From Candidatus Eiseniibacteriota bacterium (lineage in GTDB: Bacteria > Eisenbacteria > RBG-16-71-46 > CAIMUX01 > WJJG01), in contig JAGMBO010000054.1 in the NCBI GenBank assembly GCA_023129715.1, positions 62,001 through 126,000 on the forward strand: a stretch of 64,000 nt of DNA. Reading direction: 5' to 3'. The notes under the pieces were generated by a model. The model made no database searches. It was not told where the DNA came from and was given only the letters and a program-made list of their open reading frames with translations. Positions 1 through 6,831 of the stretch are shown here, in pieces. Each line of letters begins with the position of its first letter. Position 1 is the first letter of the stretch. The position numbers and the translations under genes were made by a program.

Positions 1-684
1 GCCCCCCCCCGCTGCCGAGTCGCGCCCCGCCCAGGCCCGCACAGCCTCCTCCGCCGCATGGGTGACTTCCATCAGGGCGGCGTTGACCCGCGGCGTCCAC
101 TCCGCCAACAGTGCATCGGTGGGGAGGTCGGGCGGGATCTCCAACGCCGGGCCGTAGACGATCACCGTGCGGGCGAAGGGCAAGGGGATCAGGAAACGAT
201 CCCAGGAGGAGAGCCGCCGGCATGGCCAGGCGGCCACCGCCATCGGCAGGACCGGGACGCGCGCCCGTTGGGCGACCAGGAGCAACCCCGCCTGGGCCGC
301 ATGCCGAGGACCGCGCGGACCATCCGGCGTGATCGCCAGCTCGGCGCCCTGGCGTCCCAGACGGACCATCTCGATCAGCGAACGGAATCCGCCTCGCGAC
401 GTCGAGCCGCGCACGGTGCGGAACCCCTTGCGGTGGATCACCTGGGTGATGTACTCGCCGTCCCGATTCTGGCTGACCAGGACGACGATGCCCTGGTTGC
501 GCTTCAGGTAGACGAGCGGCAAGAGCTGTCCGTGCCAAAAGGCGTGGATGAAACCGCCCCGGGAACGGCAGGCGGCGAGGTGCTCACCCCCGAGCACGCG
601 GGCGCGCCAGGTCGCTCCGAGGCCCCCCACCAGGGCGGATCCCCCCCGGCCGATCCAGCGCGCCTTGCGCTCCCAGGAATCCAC
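1..684 (-). CDS. DUF374 lysophospholipid-acyltransferase-like protein (3' end beyond window)
   Basis: The minus-strand frame is open from a GTG at 684 to the window edge, giving 228 residues without a stop. A purine-rich AGGGGAGG lies just before the GTG. Translation shows FIHAFWHGQLLPL around residue 50, GSTSRGG, and ITPDGPRGPRHAA, the conserved signature of the DUF374/LPLAT family related to KDO-lipid acyltransferases. Such proteins sit in the inner membrane and are thought to move an acyl chain onto a lipid or lipid A precursor; the substrate of this one cannot be told from sequence. It follows lpxB by about 40 bases in the same direction, so a role in lipid A or phospholipid synthesis is likely. 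In other diderms this gene often neighbours waaA and lpxK, neither of which is visible here. The C-terminus is missing. Confidence 0.82.
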   Translation of the reverse strand, partial: MDSWERKARWIGRGGSALVGGLGATWRARVLGGEHLAACRSRGGFIHAFWHGQLLPLVYLKRNQGIVVLVSQNRDGEYITQVIHRKGFRTVRGSTSRGGFRSLIEMVRLGRQGAELAITPDGPRGPRHAAQAGLLLVAQRARVPVLPMAVAAWPCRRLSSWDRFLIPLPFARTVIVYGPALEIPPDLPTDALLAEWTPRVNAALMEVTHAAEEAVRAWAGRDSAAGGG

Positions 685-723
685 GCCCCCGCCTCCCCTG
701 ACCTCGTGCTCCCCGCTGCCCGT

Positions 724-1941
724 TCAGTCGTCTCTTCCGTCGCCCGACAGTGGCGCGGCGCACCCGCCCCGCTCCTCCCCACCGGCACCGAGATGCACGG
801 CAACCCGCTCCGCCGCCCGCGCGTAGGCCCCCGGCGGCCCGAACCGCTCGCGCAATCCGTGCAGCGCGCGCCGCATCGCTCCCCGCCCCGCGGGGTCCCC
901 GAGCAGTCGTTCGATCTCCGCGGCCACTCCCTCGGGGCTGCACGCCCCCTGGAGCAACTCGGGAACGATGCCCCGTCCGCTCGCCAGATTGGCCATCGCC
1001 ACCCAGGGCACCCGCACCAACCGGCGAGCGAGCACCCAGGTCAGCGGGTGGACGCGATAGACCACGATCAGCGGCGTGCCGGTCAGCGCTGCCTCGAACG
1101 AGGCGGTGCCCGATGCCGCCACCGTGATGCCCGCCGCGCCCGCCAGTTCGAAGATAGGGGCATCGCTAAGCCGAATCCAGTCGTCGCGTAGCCAGGGGGC
1201 GTAGAAGCGCGCCGGCAGGGCGGGTGCCCGCCGGATCGTCCAGCGCAACCGGGGATGGTGCGGCCGTAGGCGCTCGGCGGCGGCGGCCAGGATGGGCATG
1301 TGGCGCCCCACCTCGCCCGCGCGACTCCCGGGCAGGAAGAGACCCGCGCTGACCTCGGCGGGAACCCCAGCGGGCGGTTCCGCCACGATCCTCCCGGCCC
1401 CCGCGCAGCTCGCCGCGGCGGCGCTGCGCTCGCGGATCGCGTCGACCAGCGGATGGCCGACGTAGTGCACCGGCACGCCGCGCTCGCGGAACCAGGCCTC
1501 CTCAAACGGAAAGAGCACGAGTAGCTCGCGCAGATGCGCTTGGAGCGTCCGCACTCGCCCGGAACGCCACGCCCAGAGTTGCGGGGCAATGAAGTAGACG
1601 ACCGGCACGCCCCGGCGCGCGGCGCCCGCCAGCAGGCGGAGGTTGAAGTCGGGAGCGTCGATCGGCAGGAATAGATCGGGGGGCCGGTGGGCGAATTCCC
1701 GGCGGATGCGGCGCAACAGGCCCAGAATCCGCGGGAGGCGGGCGAACACCTCGAAAAGGCCAACCACGGCGAGATCCCGGTAGGAGGCGAGCAACTCCAT
1801 CCCCGCCTCAGCCAGGGCCTCCCCCCCGATGCCATAGGCCTCGACCGCCAGGCCGCGCCCCCGCAGCGCCCGCAGGAGCCCCGCGCCATGGGCATCGCTG
1901 CTCGCCTCCCCGGCAACGATCAGCACTCGCACCCGGCGCAT
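724..1941 (-). CDS. lpxB: Lipid-A-disaccharide synthase LpxB
   Basis: 405 residues, close to the usual length of about 380. The N-terminus reads MRRVRVLIVAGEASSDAHGA, matching the GEASGD nucleotide-sugar motif of LpxB (GT19). Other family blocks are PIDAPDFNLRLL, FIAPQLWAW and FPFEEAWF, with a C-terminal GTASFEAALTGTPLIVVY. The enzyme condenses UDP-2,3-diacylglucosamine with lipid X to give the lipid A disaccharide at the inner membrane. ATG at 1941 is preferred over the adjacent GTG at 1944. The gene starts 12 bases after the Gfo/Idh gene and lies in the lpxD-lpxC/fabZ-lpxA-lpxB run, so co-transcription is expected. Nothing looks truncated. Confidence 0.95.
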   Translation of the reverse strand: MRRVRVLIVAGEASSDAHGAGLLRALRGRGLAVEAYGIGGEALAEAGMELLASYRDLAVVGLFEVFARLPRILGLLRRIRREFAHRPPDLFLPIDAPDFNLRLLAGAARRGVPVVYFIAPQLWAWRSGRVRTLQAHLRELLVLFPFEEAWFRERGVPVHYVGHPLVDAIRERSAAAASCAGAGRIVAEPPAGVPAEVSAGLFLPGSRAGEVGRHMPILAAAAERLRPHHPRLRWTIRRAPALPARFYAPWLRDDWIRLSDAPIFELAGAAGITVAASGTASFEAALTGTPLIVVYRVHPLTWVLARRLVRVPWVAMANLASGRGIVPELLQGACSPEGVAAEIERLLGDPAGRGAMRRALHGLRERFGPPGAYARAAERVAVHLGAGGEERGGCAAPLSGDGRDD

Positions 1942-1953
1942 CACACGGACCGC

Positions 1954-3003
1954 CTACTCGGTCCCATCGGGCCCACCGGTCCCCCGGGGCCCCCCAGCGG
2001 CATGCGCGGGACCGAGTCCCCCGCTGACGAGTCGTTCCCGGCTCTCCCGCACACGGTCGCGGATCTCCATCGCCGTCCGCAGCACCCGCAGCGCCTCGGG
2101 TCCGGTGACCCCCGCCGAGGGCCTTCCCGCCACCGCCGCCAGGAACGCCTGCCACTCCCCGGTCAGCGGATCGGGATCGGCGTGAGCCAGTTGTTCCTCG
2201 TCGACAGCGAACCGCCCGACCCCGGGGACCTCCAGGGCGCCATCCTCACGCGCCACGACGCGCACGCGCCGCGCCTTGCGCTGCATGAGATCGAGGGAGT
2301 AGTAGGCCTGACGGGCGAAGAAACGGATCTTGCGCGCCTTCTCCTGAGAGATGCGGCTCGCGGTCAGGTCGGCCACCGTCCCGTTGGCGAACCGCAGTCG
2401 CGCGGTGGCGATGTCCTCCCGCGGCGTCAGGACCGGAACACCGACGGCATCGATGCTTTCCACCTCAGCGGGAACCAGGTGCAGGAGCAGGTCGAGGTCA
2501 TGGATCATCAAGTCGAGCACGATGTCGACATCGAGACTGCGCGGCACGAAGGGCGCCAGTCGCTCAGCCTCGACATAGGCCGGCACGCCGATCTCCCCTT
2601 GCAACGCCTGGAAGATCGGATTGAAGCGTTCGACATGTCCGACCTGCAGTACCCGCCCAGCGGCCGCCGCCTGGGCGATCAGCTCCTCGGCCGCTGCCAG
2701 CGTCGCCGTCAGAGGCTTCTCGACCAGCACGTGGCACCCGGCCCCAATCGCCTCACCTGCCACCGTCGCGTGGGTCTCGGTCGGCGTGGCGACGACGACC
2801 GCGTCGACCTCCGCGAGGGCCACGCGCGCGTCGGTGGTCGCCCGCGCCCCGACTTGATCGGCCACCGCCGCCGCGCGCTCCCCATCGATGTCCACGATCC
2901 AGACCGGCTGCGTCTGCAGCAGACGGTGCAGCACCTGGGCATGGAAGCGCCCGAGGTGCCCGGCGCCGAGAACCGCAATTGCAGGAGTGGAGGTCACGGC
3001 CAT
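1954..3003 (-). CDS. Gfo/Idh/MocA-family oxidoreductase between lpxA and lpxB
   Basis: 349 residues. The N-terminal Rossmann motif GAGHLGRFHA (residues 13-22) and the EKPL motif at 95-98 are hallmarks of the Gfo/Idh/MocA family of NAD(P)-dependent sugar dehydrogenases. A GHVERFNP segment follows near residue 125, where the substrate-side domain begins. The gene sits between lpxA (20 bases upstream) and lpxB (12 bases downstream). In some bacteria this gap holds lpxI; in Acidithiobacillus and Leptospira it holds gnnA (a Gfo/Idh UDP-GlcNAc 3-dehydrogenase) and gnnB (an aminotransferase). No aminotransferase is present here, so a GnnA-like role is possible but unproven. A role in modifying UDP-GlcNAc or a lipid A intermediate is inferred from position only. 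Confidence 0.85.
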   Translation of the reverse strand: MAVTSTPAIAVLGAGHLGRFHAQVLHRLLQTQPVWIVDIDGERAAAVADQVGARATTDARVALAEVDAVVVATPTETHATVAGEAIGAGCHVLVEKPLTATLAAAEELIAQAAAAGRVLQVGHVERFNPIFQALQGEIGVPAYVEAERLAPFVPRSLDVDIVLDLMIHDLDLLLHLVPAEVESIDAVGVPVLTPREDIATARLRFANGTVADLTASRISQEKARKIRFFARQAYYSLDLMQRKARRVRVVAREDGALEVPGVGRFAVDEEQLAHADPDPLTGEWQAFLAAVAGRPSAGVTGPEALRVLRTAMEIRDRVRESRERLVSGGLGPAHAAGGPRGTGGPDGTE

Positions 3004-3022
3004 CCCTTTTCGCCGGCGCCCC

Positions 3023-3796
3023 TCAGCGAGTCAGTCCGCGTTCGGAGCGCTCGGCGAAATCAGTGAAGAGCTCGATCTCGGGCAGGGGTTGGCATTCGTC
3101 ACGGATCCTCCGCAGCGCCTCCTCCCTGACCAGGTTCGAGCGGAAAAAGATCCGGTAGAGCTTCTGCAGCTCGGCAATCGTCTCCTCGGAGAAACCACGC
3201 CGTCGGAGCCCGACGACATTGACCCCATGCACCGCCAGCGGATGCCCCGCCGCCATCACATAGGGCGCGACATCCTTGGGCACCCGGCAGCCGCCCCCGA
3301 TAATCACGTGGGCCCCTACCTTGACGAATTGGTGCACCGGCGTAACGCCGCTGATGATCGCGTAGTCACCGACCTCGACATGGCCGGCGAGCGTGGCGCA
3401 GTTGCCGAGGATCACGTGGCTGCCGACAACACAGTTGTGGGCCACATGCGAGTAGGCCATGACCAAGTTCTGATCCCCGAGCAGGGTCGTCTCCCCCTCC
3501 TCGGTCGCCCGATGCACGGTGCAGAACTCGCGGAAGGTGTTGCCTGCCCCCACCCGCAAGGCCGAAGCCGCCCCACGGTACTTCAGATCCTGTGGATCTC
3601 CGCCCACCGCCGCGCCGTGATAGAAGCGGCACCCGGGTCCGAACTCCGCCGGGCCATCGATCCGCACCATCGACGCCAGCCGGCATCCATCCCCCAAACG
3701 CACATGCGGGCCGATCAGGCAGTAGGGACCCACGGCGACATCGGCCCCCAGTTCAGCCTGCGGATCGACGATGGCGCTAGGGTGGATCGCGCTCAT
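3023..3796 (-). CDS. lpxA: UDP-N-acetylglucosamine O-acyltransferase LpxA
   Basis: 257 residues, typical length. Left-handed beta-helix hexapeptide repeats run from residue 5 to about 190 (IHPSAIVDP, VGPYCLIGP, and so on). MAYSHVAHNCVVG places the catalytic histidine (E. coli His125 equivalent) at H120. The C-terminal helical part contains VGLRRRGFSEETI and ends TDFAERSERGLTR, as in E. coli LpxA. It transfers a 3-hydroxyacyl chain from ACP to the 3-OH of UDP-GlcNAc, the first step of lipid A synthesis, in the cytoplasm. The ATG overlaps the lpxC/fabZ stop in an ATGA quartet, which implies translational coupling. The acyl-chain ruler residue cannot be assigned with confidence. Confidence 0.96.
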   Translation of the reverse strand: MSAIHPSAIVDPQAELGADVAVGPYCLIGPHVRLGDGCRLASMVRIDGPAEFGPGCRFYHGAAVGGDPQDLKYRGAASALRVGAGNTFREFCTVHRATEEGETTLLGDQNLVMAYSHVAHNCVVGSHVILGNCATLAGHVEVGDYAIISGVTPVHQFVKVGAHVIIGGGCRVPKDVAPYVMAAGHPLAVHGVNVVGLRRRGFSEETIAELQKLYRIFFRSNLVREEALRRIRDECQPLPEIELFTDFAERSERGLTR

Positions 3797-5115
3797 CGGA
3801 CTGCCCCCTCCCGGTCGACGATGCTCGAGAGCAGCTCAGCCTCGGCCACGCGCTCCCCGTCCACGTAGGCGACGCCGGCCATCTTGCACGCCCGCCTCTT
3901 CAGTTTCACGAGCCGGAGGTCGAAGATGAGCTGATCTCCCGGGCGCACCGGTCGCCGGAACTTGGCATTGTCGATCCCCATGAAGTAGACCAGCTTCGAC
4001 TCTGGATGATCGACGGTGTTGAGCAGCAGCACGCCCCCGATCTGCGCCATTGCCTCGACGATCAACACCGCGGGCATGATCGGGTGGCCCGGAAAGTGCC
4101 CCATGAAGAAGGGCTCGTTGATCGTGACGTTCTTGAGTCCGACGACTCGCTCGCGCTCCTTCAAATACAGGATCCGATCGACAAGCAGGAAGGGATAGCG
4201 GTGCGGCATGATCCCCTGGATCGCCGCGATGTCCAAGTGGACCTGCTCGCGAAGCCCGCCTAACTCAGCCCTGCCACGGTGCTCACGCTCGAGCGCATGC
4301 ACGAAGCCCACATTGTGGGAATGCCCACTGCGCAGAGCTCGCACCTGCCCCTGCAGGGGCCGGCCGATCAGGCAAAGGTCGCCCAACAGATCGAGAATCT
4401 TGTGTCGCACGAACTCATCGGCGAAGCGCAACGGCTCCTCGTTCATGATCCCGTCATCCTCGACGACGATCGCGTTGGCGAGACTTCCCCCCTTGATCAG
4501 CCCCTGGGCACGCAGTCGCTCCACATCGCGGTGCAGCACGAAGGTCCGCGCCGGCGCGATCTCGCGCCGAAAGATCTCCGGCGTGATCTCGAGCGTGCAA
4601 TGCTGGGTGCCGACAACCTTGTTCTCGAATTGAATCGTGAATCCAAGGCGCAGGCCATCCCCCGGCACGCCGATGATCTCGACGCCGTTGGCCTCGTAGA
4701 CCACCGGGCGCCGGATGACGAACGGCTCTCGCTCGGCATCCTGCTCCACGATCCCCGCCTCAAGGAGCAAATCGGCAATCGGCGCCGCGCTGCCGTCGGT
4801 CGGCTCGGGCGCCTCGCGGCCGGTGATCTCGATGAACAAATTGTCGATCCCCAGACCGGTCACCGCCGCGAGCACGTGCTCCACGGTGTGGACCTCAGCC
4901 TCCCCCTGGCGCAGGACCGTGCGGCGCAACTCGGCCTGGTCGGTGACCGCGTGCTCGGCGCACACCTTGACCTGCGGCCGACCCGGCAGATCGCTGCGCA
5001 CGAAGCGCCAGCCCGTACCCACCACCGCCGGACGGAAGGTCAGCGTGTTCTCTTCACCGGTATGCAAACCGACCCCGGTAAACGAGACTGCCCGGCCGAT
5101 CGTACATTGCTTCAC
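3793..5115 (-). CDS. lpxC-fabZ: Fused LpxC deacetylase / FabZ dehydratase
   Basis: 440 residues with two enzymes in one chain. Residues 1-275 are LpxC, the zinc UDP-3-O-acyl-GlcNAc deacetylase: zinc ligands H80 (TVEHVLAA), H238 and D242 (HKILD) and the general-acid H265 (SGHSHN) are all in place. Residues 295-440 are FabZ, the 3-hydroxyacyl-ACP dehydratase: H305 in [12 protein letters not shown] and E354 in LIVEAMAQ, preceded by GHFPGHPIM. The usual MPGV is MPAV here. Fusions like this are known in Bacteroidetes and relatives. The fusion links the committed step of lipid A to fatty acid elongation. The start is a GTG at 5115 overlapping the lpxD stop (GTGA); the stop overlaps the lpxA start. 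Confidence 0.95.
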   Translation of the reverse strand: MKQCTIGRAVSFTGVGLHTGEENTLTFRPAVVGTGWRFVRSDLPGRPQVKVCAEHAVTDQAELRRTVLRQGEAEVHTVEHVLAAVTGLGIDNLFIEITGREAPEPTDGSAAPIADLLLEAGIVEQDAEREPFVIRRPVVYEANGVEIIGVPGDGLRLGFTIQFENKVVGTQHCTLEITPEIFRREIAPARTFVLHRDVERLRAQGLIKGGSLANAIVVEDDGIMNEEPLRFADEFVRHKILDLLGDLCLIGRPLQGQVRALRSGHSHNVGFVHALEREHRGRAELGGLREQVHLDIAAIQGIMPHRYPFLLVDRILYLKERERVVGLKNVTINEPFFMGHFPGHPIMPAVLIVEAMAQIGGVLLLNTVDHPESKLVYFMGIDNAKFRRPVRPGDQLIFDLRLVKLKRRACKMAGVAYVDGERVAEAELLSSIVDREGAVR

Positions 5116-6188
5116 TGGTTTCGCTTCCTCTCTTCCTCGAGCTCGACGACCTGGTCTCGCTTCCTCTCTTCCTCGAGCTCGGCGACACGGCCCCGCATCT
5201 CGCGCACCTCACGGACCAGATCGGGCAGCTTGCGCAGCGCGGCATACATCCGCCGCGCCAGTCCATGCGGGGTGGCCGGGTAGCCCGAAACCTGGGTTCG
5301 CGCGGGAACGCTCTTGGTCACGCCGCCTTGTCCGCCGATCATCACGTCGTCGCCGATCTCGACATGCCCGATGACACCGGACTGCCCACCCATTGTCACC
5401 CGGGCCCCCAGACTCGCGCTGCCCGCGATCCCCGCCTGTGCACAGAGAATCCCATCCTCCCCGACGGTGACATTGTGGGCGACTTGGACGAGGTTGTCGA
5501 TCCGCGTTCCCCGGCGAATCCGAGTGATGCCGGTCGTCGCGCGATCGATGCACGTATTCGCGCCGATCTCGACGTCCTCCTCGATCACCACCCGTCCAAG
5601 CTGCGGCACCTTGCTGTGCCGACCTGCGCGCGTCAGGAAACCGAAACCATCATCACCAATCACCGCCCCGGAATGCACGATCACGCGCTCGCCGATGCGC
5701 GTGTCCTTCCAGATCACCGCCCGCGGGTAGATCAGGGAGTCACGCCCGATCTCGACCTGATTCCCCACCGTCACGCCGGGCAGAATCGTCACCCCCTCCC
5801 CGATGCGGCAATGTTCGCCGATGGTCACATAGGCTCCGATGGCGACCTCGGCGCCGAGCTCCGTGCCCACGCCGATCACCGCCGTGGGGTGCACGCCGGC
5901 GGGAACCGGGGACTCCCCATCCGCGAAGAGCTCCATCGCGCGCCGGAAGGTCGCCCGCGGATCAGCAACGCGAATGCTCGCCAATGCCGTTTCGGGATGA
6001 TCGACGGGCAGGATCACTGCCGCCGCCTGCGTGCGCGTCAGCCAACCGGCAAGCTTGCGGTTGTCGAGAAAGGTGAGCTCACCGGCCTGGGCTTCCTTGA
6101 TCCCCGCCAGGCCCCGGATGCAAATGGCGCCATCGCCGCAGACTTCACCCGCGAGGCGCTCGGCGAGATCCTTGAGAGTCAATTCCAT
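5112..6188 (-). CDS. lpxD: UDP-3-O-acylglucosamine N-acyltransferase LpxD
   Basis: 358 residues from the ATG at 6188 (MELTLKDLAERL), chosen because LpxD proteins begin like this and AGGGA lies 8 bases upstream. An in-frame extension to 6245 would overlap the skp gene. Residues 1-95 form the uridine-binding domain. The hexapeptide beta-helix runs from about 100 to 310, with IHP/VIG/IGxx repeats. NLVQVAHNVTVG holds the catalytic histidine at 238 (E. coli H239), and VIGDDGFGF matches the family. It adds the N-linked 3-hydroxyacyl chain to UDP-3-O-acyl-glucosamine. The C-terminus is a long charged helix with a 12-residue duplication. Order bamA-skp-lpxD-fabZ-lpxA-lpxB is the classical Gram-negative one, with the LpxC-FabZ fusion in the fabZ position. 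Confidence 0.95.
   Translation of the reverse strand: MELTLKDLAERLAGEVCGDGAICIRGLAGIKEAQAGELTFLDNRKLAGWLTRTQAAAVILPVDHPETALASIRVADPRATFRRAMELFADGESPVPAGVHPTAVIGVGTELGAEVAIGAYVTIGEHCRIGEGVTILPGVTVGNQVEIGRDSLIYPRAVIWKDTRIGERVIVHSGAVIGDDGFGFLTRAGRHSKVPQLGRVVIEEDVEIGANTCIDRATTGITRIRRGTRIDNLVQVAHNVTVGEDGILCAQAGIAGSASLGARVTMGGQSGVIGHVEIGDDVMIGGQGGVTKSVPARTQVSGYPATPHGLARRMYAALRKLPDLVREVREMRGRVAELEEERKRDQVVELEEERKRNQ
5116..5187 (-). repeat. 36-bp tandem duplication in the 3' end of lpxD
   Basis: Two near-identical 36-bp units (5116-5151 and 5152-5187, three mismatches by eye) encode a 12-residue repeat of the form ELEEERKRDQVV followed by [10 protein letters not shown] at the LpxD C-terminus. It is in frame and lengthens a charged helical tail. 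Confidence 0.9.
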
Positions 6189-6222
6189 GAGACGGTCCCT
6201 GGGGCGCCCGGTCGCGCGTGCC

Positions 6223-6750
6223 CTACTGCGAGCTTTCCTCGCCATTGAGGATACTGAGCACTTGGCTCGTCAAGTCGAAGTCGGGATCCCCGTACAGAAT
6301 GTTGCTGTCGGCCGCGTCCAGGATCAGGTCGTAGCCATCTTCGGTGGCCAGCTCCTCGAGGACGGTCTGAATGCGGCTGATGATCGGACGCAGGAGTTCC
6401 TCGTTGCGTTGCTCGATCAGACCATCCGTGGCCCAGATGCTCTCCTTGAGCTGCTCGAACTCGTTGAGCTGGCGCTGGTATTCCAGCTCCTTCTCCTGGC
6501 GCCGTTCATCACTGAGCATCAGGCTCTGATGCTCGAGTTCCTTCTGCAATTCATCCAACTCATCCCGCCGCTCCTGCAGCTCGGTCTGCCACCCCTCCAC
6601 ATCGCGGTTGAAGGTCGCCATCGCCCCTTGCACCGCCTTGTACTCCTGGAGGATGACCTCGCTGTTGACAAAAGCGATGCGCACCTCGGCAGCCGCTCCG
6701 GCAGCCAGGATTCCCAGGAGCGCCAGACTGATCATGCATGCCCGTCTCAT
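6223..6750 (-). CDS. skp: Periplasmic OmpH/Skp-family chaperone
   Basis: 175 residues. A Sec signal peptide (hydrophobic stretch residues 6-20, cleavage likely after AGAAA) is followed by EVRIAFVNSEVILQEY, the standard OmpH/Skp opening. Then comes a long coiled coil, residues 45-130, rich in Glu, Gln and Lys. Skp forms a trimeric jellyfish that holds unfolded outer-membrane proteins in the periplasm for BamA. The gene lies directly downstream of bamA and upstream of lpxD, the conserved setting. A C-terminal half with YDLILDAADSNILYGDPDFDLT also fits the family. Confidence 0.9.
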   Translation of the reverse strand: MRRACMISLALLGILAAGAAAEVRIAFVNSEVILQEYKAVQGAMATFNRDVEGWQTELQERRDELDELQKELEHQSLMLSDERRQEKELEYQRQLNEFEQLKESIWATDGLIEQRNEELLRPIISRIQTVLEELATEDGYDLILDAADSNILYGDPDFDLTSQVLSILNGEESSQ

Positions 6751-6831
6751 TGTCGCGCCTCCATCACCGGCAGGATATGCAGACTGCCTCAGCCTACCGA
6801 GGCGGGAGCCCGCGTGCCAGCGCTTTCTTCT

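Noticed and set aside
58-3066. Plus-strand open frames over lpxB and the Gfo/Idh gene
   Set aside because: They mirror well-supported minus-strand genes and contain no family motif or convincing ribosome site.
6189-6245. N-terminal extension of lpxD to 6245
   Set aside because: Basic non-conserved residues that overlap the skp end; the internal ATG matches the family start.
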